This document shows positions 34,745 to 42,914 of a stretch of 64,000 nt of DNA, in pieces. A program made the translations under genes and the position numbers. Below the pieces are notes generated by a model, which saw only the letters and a list, made by a program, of their open reading frames with translations, did not search any database and was not told the origin of the DNA. Position 1 is the first letter of the stretch. Each line of letters begins with the position of its first letter. The stretch is from Arcicella sp034931005 (GTDB lineage Bacteria; Bacteroidota; Bacteroidia; Cytophagales; Spirosomataceae), in assembly GCF_034931005.1 (NCBI RefSeq), contig NZ_JAYGIN010000019.1:1-64000 (forward strand), in the 5' to 3' direction.

Positions 34745-35683
34745 ATGTCAAAAATAACTGTTGTAGGTGCTGGAGCTGTTGGAGCTACTACTGCCGATAA
34801 TATCGTAAGAAAAGAATTAGCTGACGAAGTAGTAATCCTTGATATTAAAGAAGGTTTTGCCGAAGGAAAAGCATTGGATATGTTCCAAACTGCTGCTATT
34901 TTAGGTTGGGATACTTCTTTCAAAGGAGTTACTAATGATTATTCACAAACTGCAAATTCTGACGTTGTAGTAATCACTTCTGGTCTTCCACGTAAACCAG
35001 GTATGACTCGTGAAGAACTTATCGGTGTGAATGCTGGTATCGTTAAGAGTGTAGTTGATAATATCTTGAAATATTCTCCAAACGCTATTTTCGTAATTGT
35101 TTCTAACCCTATGGATACAATGACGTATTTAGCTCTTAAAGCTTCTGGTTTACCTAAAAACCGTATCATCGGTATGGGTGGTGCTTTAGACTCTGCTCGT
35201 TTTAAGTGTTATTTATCTTTGGCGATGAATGTTTCTCCAAACGATTTACACGCAACAGTTATCGGTGGACACGGTGATACTACCATGATTCCTTTAACTC
35301 GTTTAGCTACTTGGAATGGTACGCCAGTAACAAACTATGCTGATGCTGATACTTTGAAGAAAGTAGCTGCTGATACAATGGTTGGTGGTGCTACTTTGAC
35401 AGGTTTATTAGGAACTTCTGCTTGGTATGCTCCAGGTGCTGCAACAATGGCTGTGGTTGAGTCAATCATCCGTGATGAGAAAAGAGTAATTCCTTGTTCA
35501 GTTCTTTTAGAAGGAGAGTACGGACAATCTGATATTTGTATGGGTGTTCCAGTAGTTTTAGGTAGAACTGGTTGGGAAAAAATCATCGACTACAAATTGA
35601 ACGAAGAGGAGCAAGCATTATTCGCTAAGTCTGCTGATGCAGTTAGAAATATGAATAGTGTTTTAGCTACGCTTTCTCTATAA
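34745..35683 (+). CDS. mdh: Malate dehydrogenase (LDH-like)
   Basis: 312-aa NAD-dependent malate dehydrogenase of the TCA cycle, of the LDH-like group. The NAD-binding start is ITVVGAGAVGATTADN with the acidic residue at VVILDI that selects NAD. Substrate-binding arginines are in LPRKPGMTREEL (malate/oxaloacetate type), and VSNPMDTMTYLA and catalytic His in IGGHGDTTMIPL are present. Length is normal. Monocistronic, ending in an inverted repeat shared with the convergent gene. Codon use is biased to frequent codons, as expected of a highly expressed gene. Confidence 0.97.
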   Translation: MSKITVVGAGAVGATTADNIVRKELADEVVILDIKEGFAEGKALDMFQTAAILGWDTSFKGVTNDYSQTANSDVVVITSGLPRKPGMTREELIGVNAGIVKSVVDNILKYSPNAIFVIVSNPMDTMTYLALKASGLPKNRIIGMGGALDSARFKCYLSLAMNVSPNDLHATVIGGHGDTTMIPLTRLATWNGTPVTNYADADTLKKVAADTMVGGATLTGLLGTSAWYAPGAATMAVVESIIRDEKRVIPCSVLLEGEYGQSDICMGVPVVLGRTGWEKIIDYKLNEEEQALFAKSADAVRNMNSVLATLSL

Positions 35684-35688
35684 TATTT

Positions 35689-35752
35689 GTGATTTAGTGA
35701 GTTGTGATTTAGTGAATTTTAAAACACTCAATCACAACTCACTAAATCACTC
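35689..35752. repeat. Inverted repeat between convergent genes
   Basis: GTGATTTAGTGAGTTGTGAT (from 35689) pairs with ATCACAACTCACTAAATCAC (ending at 35750), with internal direct copies of GTGATTTAGTGA. It lies between the stops of mdh and the convergent 139-aa gene and may terminate both. It resembles the GTGATTTAGTGA-like words near 40980-41045. Confidence 0.85.
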
Positions 35753-35757
35753 AATAA

Positions 35758-36177
35758 TTAAGGTGCTTCATCTACACGAGTAACAAAGTATTCAGTGTCG
35801 CCCATCCAAAAGAATTTCAAATAACGTTGCTCATAGTGCAAACGTAATCTTCTACCTGTTAGCATTGCATCTTCTAATTTTTTGCTCATCGTTGGGTCGT
35901 CAGAATCTACGGTGAAAGCCCACAAATTATTTGCCATATTTCCCACTTGCCCTTGAGCTCCAACATTCAATTCGCCTTCGTCTGTTTTGAAAATATATCC
36001 CTTTCTTGAAAATTTAGAAACAACCCCTGCTCTTTCTCCTTCCGAATAAGGAACTTTCGTTGCTAAAAAACTTAATAAAAGTCCTAAAACTGCCAAGACG
36101 ATAATGCCAATAAAAAGTCTTCTGAAAAAAGTCATCGTTGATTGTTTTGCTGAATTTAGTTGGTCGTTAAATGCCAT
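35758..36177 (-). CDS. Membrane-anchored protein of unknown function
   Basis: 139 aa. A cytoplasmic N-terminus (MAFNDQLNSAKQSTMTFFRR) is followed by one transmembrane helix (about 21-44, LFIGIIVLAVLGLLLSFLAT), then a beta-rich outer part with GVVSKFSRKGYIFKTDEGELN and YFVTRVDE at the end. I recognise the type as a conserved Bacteroidetes hypothetical but no domain name. It lies 82 bases past the start side of the biotin carboxylase stop, so it could be transcribed after that gene's upstream neighbour only if independent; no partner is evident. Confidence 0.7.
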   Translation of the reverse strand: MAFNDQLNSAKQSTMTFFRRLFIGIIVLAVLGLLLSFLATKVPYSEGERAGVVSKFSRKGYIFKTDEGELNVGAQGQVGNMANNLWAFTVDSDDPTMSKKLEDAMLTGRRLRLHYEQRYLKFFWMGDTEYFVTRVDEAP

Positions 36178-36259
36178 TGTTTTCTTTTTGATTTATAAAT
36201 TATTAGCTTAAAATATACTTACGTTTCAGTAAAAAATAGCCAATAATTAAACAAATTGA

Positions 36260-37783
36260 CTACCGATACTCCAAACGCTTTGTTTTCCACTGACTTTGTT
36301 GAATCGGAACTTCAACGCTTGATGCGGACGAATTTACAGTTTTTTTATGATTTAATAAATGAATGCTCAAAACTCCTGCAATAATCTCTTCGTCAGCATC
36401 AACAGGTTCGTCTAATTTATCAGGTGTGTAATACAAGCCAATAAAACGAGTATCAAATTTACCAGAAAGGAAGGCTTCATGTTTTAAAACAAATTTACAG
36501 AATTGTAAAGTCGTTTCAATTCCCGAAATTTTGAATTCATCAATCGCACGAATCATTTTATCAATTGCCTCATTGCGGTCTTTGCCGTAAGTAATCAATT
36601 TGGCAATCATTGGGTCGTAGAAAATCGGAATTGCCATGCCTTGTTCAAAACCATCATCAACCCGCACGCCATTTCCTTGTGGACGTATATATGTGTGTAA
36701 AGTACCGACATCGGGCAAGAAATTATTTCGTGGGTCTTCGGCACAAACTCTAATTTCTATGGAATGACCATTGATTTTCAAGTCTTCTTGTTTAATAGAA
36801 AGTGGATGTCCTTCTGCAATTAAAATCATTTCTTTTACCAAATCAATGCCCGTAATTTGCTCAGTAACAGGGTGTTCTACTTGCAGACGAGTGTTCATTT
36901 CTAAGAAATAAAAATCTAAATTTTCGTCCACAATGAATTCAACCGTACCCGCACCGTAATAATTACAAGCTTTTGCTACCATCACGGCACATTGTCCCAT
37001 CGCCTCACGGATTTCGGGTGTAAGCACCGCAGAAGGAGCTTCTTCCACTACTTTTTGGTGACGGCGTTGTATAGAACATTCACGTTCAAAAAGGTGAATT
37101 ACATTGCCATGTTTATCGCCAAGAACTTGTATTTCAATGTGTTTTGGAGCAGTAATGTATTTTTCAATGAACACAGCTCCATTACCAAATGAAGTAATTG
37201 CCTCAGAAACCGCTCTGTCCATTTGCTCATCAAATTCTTCTTCATACTCAACTACTCGCATTCCTTTTCCACCACCACCTGCGGAGGCTTTGATAAGGAC
37301 AGGGTAGCCAATTTCTTTAGATTTTTGCTTGGCAATTATTCTATCCGTCACGGCATCGGGTGTACCTGGAACCATCGGAATTCGGAACGCCGACCGATTG
37401 TATTTAGCAACGGTATGTTTTGAAGTCAATTTATCACCCATCAAATCCATACTTTCGGGAGAAGGGCCAATAAAAATGATTCCTGCATCAGCTACTTTTT
37501 GACAGAATGCAGCATTTTCCGACAAGAATCCATATCCTGGGTGAATGGCATCGACATGGAGATTTTTACAAATTTGAATGATTTTATCGCCTAATAAATA
37601 GGATTGATTGGAAGGAGGAGGTCCAACGCAAACGGCTTCGTCGGCAAAACGCACGTGTGGAGAGTTTCTATCGGCTTCTGAAAAAATGGCAACGGTTTGG
37701 ATACCCATTTCACGAGCAGTACGCATGATACGCAGGGCAATTTCACCACGATTGGCAATTAAAATCTTGTTAATCTTTGACAT
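36260..37783 (-). CDS. accC: Biotin carboxylase subunit of an acyl-CoA carboxylase
   Basis: 507-aa biotin carboxylase, which carboxylates carrier-bound biotin using ATP and bicarbonate. The N-terminal domain begins MSKINKILIANRGEIALRI. The ATP-grasp glycine loop is KASAGGGGKGMRVV, and the active-site segment is FLEMNTRLQVEHPVTE. Start set at ATG 37783; an in-frame ATG 45 bases upstream adds residues foreign to the family. The C-terminal 50 residues (beyond the usual AccC end) resemble those of propionyl-CoA carboxylase alpha chains without the biotin domain. Its carboxyltransferase partner is probably the product at 3250-4806. Could equally serve acetyl-CoA carboxylase. Confidence 0.92.
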   Translation of the reverse strand: MSKINKILIANRGEIALRIMRTAREMGIQTVAIFSEADRNSPHVRFADEAVCVGPPPSNQSYLLGDKIIQICKNLHVDAIHPGYGFLSENAAFCQKVADAGIIFIGPSPESMDLMGDKLTSKHTVAKYNRSAFRIPMVPGTPDAVTDRIIAKQKSKEIGYPVLIKASAGGGGKGMRVVEYEEEFDEQMDRAVSEAITSFGNGAVFIEKYITAPKHIEIQVLGDKHGNVIHLFERECSIQRRHQKVVEEAPSAVLTPEIREAMGQCAVMVAKACNYYGAGTVEFIVDENLDFYFLEMNTRLQVEHPVTEQITGIDLVKEMILIAEGHPLSIKQEDLKINGHSIEIRVCAEDPRNNFLPDVGTLHTYIRPQGNGVRVDDGFEQGMAIPIFYDPMIAKLITYGKDRNEAIDKMIRAIDEFKISGIETTLQFCKFVLKHEAFLSGKFDTRFIGLYYTPDKLDEPVDADEEIIAGVLSIHLLNHKKTVNSSASSVEVPIQQSQWKTKRLEYR

Positions 37784-37818
37784 AAAATTATATAATATTT
37801 GTTTTGTTTCGTTTTTAA

Positions 37819-37929
37819 GAAGTCCCAAGTATTATGTCTTTAGTATTAAGCTGCAAGTATTGTACATCGTGCGTTAGCCAATACTTTGTACTTAATTCTT
37901 AGGACTTAATACTTTGTACCTTACGACTT
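37819..37929. repeat. Degenerate repeats of AAGTATT/AATACTT words
   Basis: The space between the biotin carboxylase and the 122-aa gene holds several copies of AAGTATTGTAC-like and AATACTTTGTAC-like words in both orientations, for example AAGTATTGTACAT near 37855 and AATACTTTGTACTT near 37880, together with AAGTCC/GGACTT. They make an imperfect hairpin. Probably a decayed dispersed repeat. Confidence 0.5.
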
Positions 37930-37936
37930 TTAAATC

Positions 37937-38305
37937 TCACTCCTCATCAAAGTCCTTTCTATTAAATAATGCTCTGAAAGTTTCAGACATGGCAATGAGG
38001 TCATGCACTTTATTTTTCGCTAATTTTAGAATTCGAGTTTCAATTCCTTGTTGAATCTGTTGGTCAAATCTATTCCAAAGAGCAATCATGTCGTTCATAT
38101 TTTCCGAAAATCGTTCAACCACATATTTTTCAAAATGCGTTTTTGAACTTTCAGCTAAAAATAATACGATGTGGAAATCCTCTTCAATGAAGACCCAAAC
38201 GAATTGACTTTTGCTAAATTCCTTAATCATGGCGTTGTTGTCCACCAAAAAATCAATAATCGAAACTTCGTCGTGTATTGTTGTAATAGGATTAGTATTT
38301 GCCAT
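37937..38305 (-). CDS. Protein of unknown function (122 aa)
   Basis: Acidic, soluble protein with an alpha/beta look: SQFVWVFIEEDFHIVLFLAE forms two strands, followed by a long helical half with FEKYVVERFSENMNDMIALW and ending ALFNRKDFDEE. No motif, signal peptide or membrane segment is visible, and I do not recognise the family. It is divergent from the alpha-oxoamine synthase gene, with a 353-base space between. Confidence 0.6.
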   Translation of the reverse strand: MANTNPITTIHDEVSIIDFLVDNNAMIKEFSKSQFVWVFIEEDFHIVLFLAESSKTHFEKYVVERFSENMNDMIALWNRFDQQIQQGIETRILKLAKNKVHDLIAMSETFRALFNRKDFDEE

Positions 38306-38658
38306 ATCGGTTTGTATTTTTTGTGGATTTGATACACTAATAACTCAAATACGTCAGGCGATTTTAATAACAATATAAGAAACCTAAATTAGAATTTAAA
38401 ATGATAGGTTAAACTTCTTAGAATATTACCATAAAAAGCAAAACCAATATTTTATCAACTTGATTTAATACAAGAGGCTTAGACATTTTGTATATAAGAA
38501 ATATTAATTTAACTTTGTGATTATTTTAAGTTAATCATTGAATTTTTTAGAGAATTATATAAAATATCTAAGAAATCAAGGCTTGCTTAAACCCAGATTT
38601 TCTCTATTTTAAGAAAGTCTAAATTCATAAATTTAAAATCATTTAATCATACAATAAA
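38306..38658. other. 353-base divergent intergenic region
   Basis: AT-rich region without an open frame, between the 122-aa gene (minus) and the alpha-oxoamine synthase gene (plus). It contains a good promoter for the latter (38486-38517), giving a leader of about 135 bases. No hairpin or known riboswitch pattern is evident in the leader. Confidence 0.6.
38486..38517 (+). promoter_or_regulatory. Promoter with both Bacteroidetes elements
   Basis: TTTTG at 38486-38490 is the -33 element and TAACTTTG at 38510-38517 is a perfect TAnnTTTG -7 element; the gap is 19 bases, as in the phylum consensus. Transcription would start near 38524, about 135 bases before the GTG of the alpha-oxoamine synthase gene. 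This is the cleanest promoter seen in the window. Confidence 0.75.
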
Positions 38659-39936
38659 GTGGATATTTTCGATAAAGTAGGCAAAGGTCTTGGACCTATC
38701 GGAGCCCATGCTCACTATTCTCATCATTATTTTACCTTCCCAATGTTAACAGGGGAAATAGGTCCAAGAATGACATTCAAGGGAAAAGAAATGTTGAACT
38801 GGTCATTGAACAACTATTTGGGTTTAGCAAACCATCCAGAAGTACGTGAGGCTGATGCAAAAGCGGCTGCGGACTATGGCTTAGCTGCTCCAATGGGTGC
38901 GAGAATGATGTCAGGTAACTCTGCTTTACACGAAGAATTTGAAGCTCAATTAGCAGAATTCGCAGGAAAAGAAGATGCTTTTCTTTTGAACTTCGGTTAT
39001 CAAGGTGTTATGTCTGTTATTGAGTGTATTTGTGACAGAAATGACGTAATTGTTTACGATGCTGAATCTCATGCTTGTTTGATTGATGGTATCCGTTTAC
39101 ACAAAGCAAAAATGGGGCAATATTATAAATTCAATCACAATGATATGGACTCATTGCGTAAGAATTTGGAACGTGCTACTAAAAAAGTTGCTGAAACTGG
39201 TGGAGGTATTTTAGTAATTACGGAAGGTGTTTTCGGAATGTCTGGAAAAGTAGGTTCATTAGACGAAATTGTGAAAATGAAGGAAGACTTCAATTTCCGT
39301 ATTTTAGTGGATGATGCTCACGGATTTGGTACAATGGGAGAAAATGGTCGTGGTGTACATGAAGAAATGAATTGTATTGAAGGGATTGATTTATATTTCT
39401 CTACTTTCGCAAAATCAATGGCTTCAATCGGTGCATTTGTCGCAGCGGATAAAGACATTATCATGTTCTTGAAATATAATATGCGTTCACAAATCTATGC
39501 AAAAGCATTACCAATGCCATTTGTGGTAGGTGGAATGAAACGTTTAGAATTAATCAAGAAACACCCAGAATTGCGTGAAAAATTATGGGAAAACGTTCGT
39601 GCCTTACAAAAAGGATTAAAAGAAAGAGGTTTTGATATTGGAGAAACAACATCGCCTGTTACGCCTGTTTTCTTACACGGAGACTATGAATTAACACACG
39701 TTGTTGGGCTTGTTCAAGACTTAAGAGAGAATATGGGTGTGTTCTGTTCTATCGTAACTTATCCAGTTGTGCCTAAAGGACAAATCATGTTGAGAATCAT
39801 TCCAACGGCTTCTCATACCTTAGAAGATGTTACTTATACAATGGATTGTTTTCAAGTGGTTCAGCAAAAACTTCAAGATGGTGTTTATCGTCAACTTGCA
39901 GAAGAATTTATTGCAAAACAGGTTGAATTGGTATAA
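38659..39936 (+). CDS. Alpha-oxoamine synthase, probably serine palmitoyltransferase
   Basis: 425-aa PLP enzyme of the KBL/AONS/SPT family, which condenses an amino acid with an acyl-CoA. PLP contacts are visible: Lys252 in FSTFAKSMASIGAF, the stacking His138 in AESHACLIDG, and the VDDAHG aspartate near 218. Motif details such as KSMASIGAF, DMDSLRKNLER and GFDIGETTSPVTP resemble Bacteroides serine palmitoyltransferase more than glycine C-acetyltransferase, which fits the sphingolipids known in this phylum. The start is GTG at 38659; an in-frame TAA is four codons upstream and no ATG lies between. A strong promoter is 140 bases upstream. Kbl is the alternative. Confidence 0.82.
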   Translation: MDIFDKVGKGLGPIGAHAHYSHHYFTFPMLTGEIGPRMTFKGKEMLNWSLNNYLGLANHPEVREADAKAAADYGLAAPMGARMMSGNSALHEEFEAQLAEFAGKEDAFLLNFGYQGVMSVIECICDRNDVIVYDAESHACLIDGIRLHKAKMGQYYKFNHNDMDSLRKNLERATKKVAETGGGILVITEGVFGMSGKVGSLDEIVKMKEDFNFRILVDDAHGFGTMGENGRGVHEEMNCIEGIDLYFSTFAKSMASIGAFVAADKDIIMFLKYNMRSQIYAKALPMPFVVGGMKRLELIKKHPELREKLWENVRALQKGLKERGFDIGETTSPVTPVFLHGDYELTHVVGLVQDLRENMGVFCSIVTYPVVPKGQIMLRIIPTASHTLEDVTYTMDCFQVVQQKLQDGVYRQLAEEFIAKQVELV

Positions 39937-40088
39937 TTTTCGTAAAATATTTCATTTTTTTGTTCATTTTTCATAATTTGAATTTGGAAGGTGTAAGAAA
40001 TTAGCTATATTTCGACCATAAAAATACGTTTCAACGTTATTTAAGGCTTTTTTCAACCATTTATTCAACCTAAATCCAAGTTTCGATT

Positions 40089-40271
40089 ATGAACAGATTT
40101 GCAGAAGTAAGGGACTTAATTATGTCCTTAGAAGGAGATTTTGATAAGTTTTATGACAAAGGTAATCAAGCAGCCGGTACTCGTGTAAGAGGTGGTATGC
40201 AACAATTGAAAACTTTGGCACAAGAAATTCGTACTCAAGTGCAAGACATTAAAAATAGCACAGAAGCTTAG
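40089..40271 (+). CDS. Histone H1-like small basic protein
   Basis: 60-aa helical protein beginning MNRFAEVRDLIMSLEGDFDKFYDKGN with AAGTRVRGGMQQLKTLAQEI in the middle, matching the short histone H1-like (Hc1-type) proteins annotated across Cytophagales. It may bind DNA or RNA as a nucleoid protein, although it lacks the lysine-rich tail of chlamydial Hc1. It stands alone with a terminator 21 bases after its stop. Confidence 0.85.
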   Translation: MNRFAEVRDLIMSLEGDFDKFYDKGNQAAGTRVRGGMQQLKTLAQEIRTQVQDIKNSTEA

Positions 40272-40292
40272 TATTTACTGTTGTTATTTAAC

Positions 40293-40327
40293 AAAAAAAG
40301 GCTCGGATATAAATCTGAGCCTTTTTT
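40293..40327 (+). terminator. Terminator after the histone H1-like gene
   Basis: The stem AAAAAAGGCTC/GAGCCTTTTTT with a short internal mismatch (GGAT/AAATCT side) and a following T-run gives a strong Rho-independent terminator. Confidence 0.9.
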
Positions 40328-40344
40328 GTTGTTTTTGGGAGATG

Positions 40345-40520
40345 AAGAGTTTATGAGGGAAGAGTATATGAGTTTATGAGGGAAGAGTATATGAGTTTAT
40401 GAGGTAAGAGTTTATGAGTTTATGAGGTAAAAGTATATGAGTAGTACAACGAATGTTCCTTTCTCATATACTCATTAACTCATAAACCTATTACCCCATA
40501 TACTCATCAACTCATATACT
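40345..40520. repeat. Tandem and inverted GAGTTTATGAG repeats
   Basis: Four to five head-to-tail copies of a unit of about 22-23 bases (GAGTATATGAGTTTATGAGG) run from 40348 to 40440. They are followed at 40465-40520 by three copies of the reverse complement words (CTCATATACTCATTAACTCAT and similar). The whole can fold as a long hairpin between the convergent histone H1-like and MaoC genes. Copies differ by a few bases, suggesting expansion followed by drift. Confidence 0.88.
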
Positions 40521-40525
40521 CTCCA

Positions 40526-40930
40526 TCAAAACTCTTCCTTATTCATAATGACTGCCATTCCTTCAGTCGTTTTTTTACCCGTTGCGACATCAAAAATTTC
40601 TGTGGAAATTTCAGCCGTGTGTTTTGCTTCATTAATTGCCATAACAGTAAAAACGGCTTCGTATTCAGTATCTACAAACATCGGACGTTTGTATTCAGAA
40701 ACTTGTTTCATGTAAACACTACCAAATCCTGGAAATTCAGTTCCCATAATTTTTGAGAAAACACTTGACGCTAAAGCACCATGAATAATTGGTTTTTTAA
40801 AGGCGGTTGTAGCCGCAAAATCGGCATCAAGATGCAAAGGGTTATTGTCGCCCGAAACTTGAGCAAAAAGAATTACATCGTTTTGTGTAAATGAAAATGT
40901 GTGTCTGTAAACGGTATTTACTGGAATCAT
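40526..40930 (-). CDS. MaoC-like (R)-specific enoyl-CoA hydratase
   Basis: 134-aa hot-dog fold protein. The hydratase-2 motif is SGDNNPLHLDADFA (Asp28, His33), followed by FKKPIIHGALASSVFSKIM, the usual overhang and dimer segment. These enzymes hydrate trans-2-enoyl-CoA to (R)-3-hydroxyacyl-CoA. Length matches single-domain PhaJ-type enzymes. It could act in fatty-acid breakdown or supply of hydroxyacyl groups. It has no operon partner, but lies near the acyl-CoA-using alpha-oxoamine synthase. Confidence 0.88.
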   Translation of the reverse strand: MIPVNTVYRHTFSFTQNDVILFAQVSGDNNPLHLDADFAATTAFKKPIIHGALASSVFSKIMGTEFPGFGSVYMKQVSEYKRPMFVDTEYEAVFTVMAINEAKHTAEISTEIFDVATGKKTTEGMAVIMNKEEF

Positions 40931-41049
40931 GAGTGAGTTATGAATTATAAGTTATGAATTATGATTGAGTTTGGAAGGGTGAGTGATTTGATGACTGAAA
41001 ATTTATAATATTACCTCAATCACTCATTTACAAATCACGCAATCACTTA

Positions 41050-41478
41050 TTAAGAAGAATGGTCGGCAATGATGAGCCATTCGCCATTTATTTTTTTCCA
41101 AAGAAGTGTGTAATGTCCGCCTATATCGCCTTTTTCGGGACGAGTCAAGTGCCATTTACCTACAACGAAGCAAGCATCGGAGGATATAAAATTAACTTTA
41201 AGGATGTTAAAAGCCAAAACTCCCATTGTGGCTTTGTTGGGATAATTTTTCTTGTAATTTTCAAGTGTTTTATGAAAACCATACGTTACACCACTTTTCC
41301 CGATGTACATCAAAGAATCAGATTCCCAATATCCTTTCATAAAATTGTTAACATCGCCATCGTTCCAAGCTCTGGTTTGGCGGTCTAAAATCTTTAATAT
41401 TTGAGCCTTATCATCATTTGTTTGAGCATTTACTTGACAAACCGTTGAAAGTAATAAAAAGAATATGAGTTTTTTCAT
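41050..41478 (-). CDS. Exported NTF2-like (DUF4440/SgcJ-type) protein
   Basis: 142-aa protein with a signal peptide (MKKLIFFLLLSTVCQVNAQ) and an NTF2-like cone fold: ILDRQTRAWNDGDVNNFMKG at the start, then MYIGKSGVTYGF and the end LLWKKINGEWLIIADHSS. Such proteins bind small molecules or act as enzymes or scaffold; no specific role is evident. It is divergent from the lipid-kinase unit, with only 46 bases between starts. Confidence 0.85.
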   Translation of the reverse strand: MKKLIFFLLLSTVCQVNAQTNDDKAQILKILDRQTRAWNDGDVNNFMKGYWESDSLMYIGKSGVTYGFHKTLENYKKNYPNKATMGVLAFNILKVNFISSDACFVVGKWHLTRPEKGDIGGHYTLLWKKINGEWLIIADHSS

Positions 41479-41524
41479 GCTTTATTTTTCTGTAAATTTG
41501 TTTATATATTAAAATTTGAAAGAT

Positions 41525-41635
41525 ATGAAGTGGAATGAGTTATTTGAAAAGTACAAAGATTATTATTTAGTGGATGGCTTAATGTATCTGTCGTTCATAT
41601 TGGTATTGGCAATTCTATTTATCTTTTTTAGCTAA
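41525..41635 (+). CDS. 36-aa single-span membrane peptide
   Basis: A short frame, MKWNELFEKYKDYYLVDGL followed by the hydrophobic stretch MYLSFILVLAILFIFFS, ends in TAATG, whose last base pair overlaps the start of the lipid kinase gene (41635). The stop-start coupling, a clear amphipathic head and one complete transmembrane helix argue that it is real although it is too short for most gene finders. A membrane partner or anchor for the soluble lipid kinase is possible, but this is inference. Same strand and spacing as a first gene of the unit 41525-42826. Confidence 0.6.
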   Translation: MKWNELFEKYKDYYLVDGLMYLSFILVLAILFIFFS

Positions 41636-42489
41636 TGGTTTGGTTTGTGATGAATCCAATGTCGGGTACGACTACGCCCGCACAGAAAAATAAAATTAAG
41701 CAGATTGTTTCAAAATTACCTGAAAGTCAGTTGTTTTTTACAGAATATGTAGGTCATGCTACCGAAATTGCCCAAAGAGCCGTCAGAGAAGGAGTTTCAA
41801 AGGTTGTTGCTATTGGTGGTGACGGAACGGTCAATGAAGTCGGTAAAGGCTTAATTGACTCTAATACCGCCTTAGCAATTATTCCTATTGGTTCTGGAAA
41901 TGGTTTGGCTCGGCACTTGAAAATTCCTCTAAAAATTGAAAAAGCCATTCAATTTGCCGTTAGTCAGTCGGCAGTTTTGATGGATGTTTGCTTTTTAAAT
42001 GATATTCCATTTTTCTGTACCGCTGGTGTTGGTTTTGATGCTGAGGTTGCTCATGAATTTGCCAAACAAAATTCAAGGGGATTGAAGACTTATGCCCGAA
42101 TGGCATTAAAATCATTTAGAACTTATAAACCTGAGATATTTCAGATTAATGAGGAAGATAAAACCGTTTTTGCAATCACTTTTGCTAATGCTACGCAATA
42201 TGGTAATAATGCGATGATTTCTCCAAAATCTAAAATTGATGATGGTTTGATTGAAATGGTTATTTTGAAGCCATTTCCGTTTGGAGCAGCTCCAATTATT
42301 GGCGTTCGTTTGTTTAGGGGAACTTTACCAAATTCAAGATATATTGAAACCCAAACAGGAGAAATTTTTAATTTAAAATCTGATAAAAACTTTTTGATAC
42401 ATTATGATGGAGAACCTCATCAATTGGCAACGAATGAATTAAAAGTAAAAATTAAAAAGCAATCTTTAAAAGTAATTGGCAATGTCTAA
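41635..42489 (+). CDS. Diacylglycerol kinase-family lipid kinase (YegS/DgkB type)
   Basis: 284-aa kinase that phosphorylates diacylglycerol or a sphingoid/related lipid. The nucleotide-binding motif is AIGGDGTVNEVGKGL (61-65 is GGDGT) and the substrate loop is IPIGSGNGLARHLKIP; DDGLIEMVIL near 200-215 and IHYDGEP near 263 are further family marks. The start is the ATG fused to the preceding stop (TAATG). It overlaps the SUI1 gene at its end by eight bases. With a sphingolipid-type synthase 2 kb away, a sphingoid kinase role is possible but unproven. Confidence 0.9.
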   Translation: MVWFVMNPMSGTTTPAQKNKIKQIVSKLPESQLFFTEYVGHATEIAQRAVREGVSKVVAIGGDGTVNEVGKGLIDSNTALAIIPIGSGNGLARHLKIPLKIEKAIQFAVSQSAVLMDVCFLNDIPFFCTAGVGFDAEVAHEFAKQNSRGLKTYARMALKSFRTYKPEIFQINEEDKTVFAITFANATQYGNNAMISPKSKIDDGLIEMVILKPFPFGAAPIIGVRLFRGTLPNSRYIETQTGEIFNLKSDKNFLIHYDGEPHQLATNELKVKIKKQSLKVIGNV

Positions 42490-42826
42490 AAATAAAAAAA
42501 TACCCGTAGGCGTGGTTTTCTCTACTAATCCAGATTTTGATTTTTCATTTGATAACGATGAAGTTGCCGAGACTTTGCCTCCAGAAAAGCAGAAATTAAA
42601 AATTCAGTTAGATAAAAAAGCTCGTGCAGGGAAACAAGTAACTTTAATAACGGGTTTTGTGGGGAATGAGGATGATTTAGAGATTTTAGCCAAAAAACTA
42701 AAAAATCTTTGTGGGTGTGGAGGTTCTGCCAAAGACGGAGAAATATTAATTCAAGGCGATGTGAGAGATAAAGTTTTGGCTTGGTTAGTGGCTCAAGGGT
42801 ATAAGGCTCATAAATCGGGAGGATAG
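42482..42826 (+). CDS. SUI1/YciH-family translation initiation factor
   Basis: 114-aa protein with the SUI1 fold in the C-terminal 80 residues: KAGKQVTLITGFVGNEDDLE, LAKKLKNLCGCGGSAKDGEI, and LIQGDVRDKVLAWLVAQGYK, which is the complete family signature. In bacteria these eIF1 homologues may influence start-codon choice. The start is placed at ATG 42482, two codons inside a longer frame that would begin at TTG. It overlaps the lipid-kinase gene by eight bases and is the last gene before a terminator. Confidence 0.92.
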   Translation: MSKNKKIPVGVVFSTNPDFDFSFDNDEVAETLPPEKQKLKIQLDKKARAGKQVTLITGFVGNEDDLEILAKKLKNLCGCGGSAKDGEILIQGDVRDKVLAWLVAQGYKAHKSGG

Positions 42827-42836
42827 GAGCATGAAA

Positions 42837-42888
42837 CAAAAAAGAGAATTACCGTTAATGCAAAGCACTAATTGTAATTCTCTTTTTT
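42837..42888 (+). terminator. Terminator after the SUI1 gene
   Basis: AAAAAAGAGAATTAC (from 42839) pairs with GTAATTCTCTTTTTT (ending about 42888) around a 22-base loop. It lies 11 bases after the stop and closes the membrane peptide-lipid kinase-SUI1 unit; it may also serve the convergent YceI gene. Confidence 0.85.
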
Positions 42889-42914
42889 ATTTATTGGTAA
42901 ATCGTCAATTGCTT

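Noticed and set aside
37784..37828. Upstream ATG for the biotin carboxylase
   Set aside because: Adds 15 residues with no resemblance to the family before the classical MSKINKILIANRGE start.
40345..40520. Tandem repeats as a CRISPR array
   Set aside because: Units are directly adjacent with no unique spacers, vary in sequence, are followed by inverse copies, and no cas gene is nearby.
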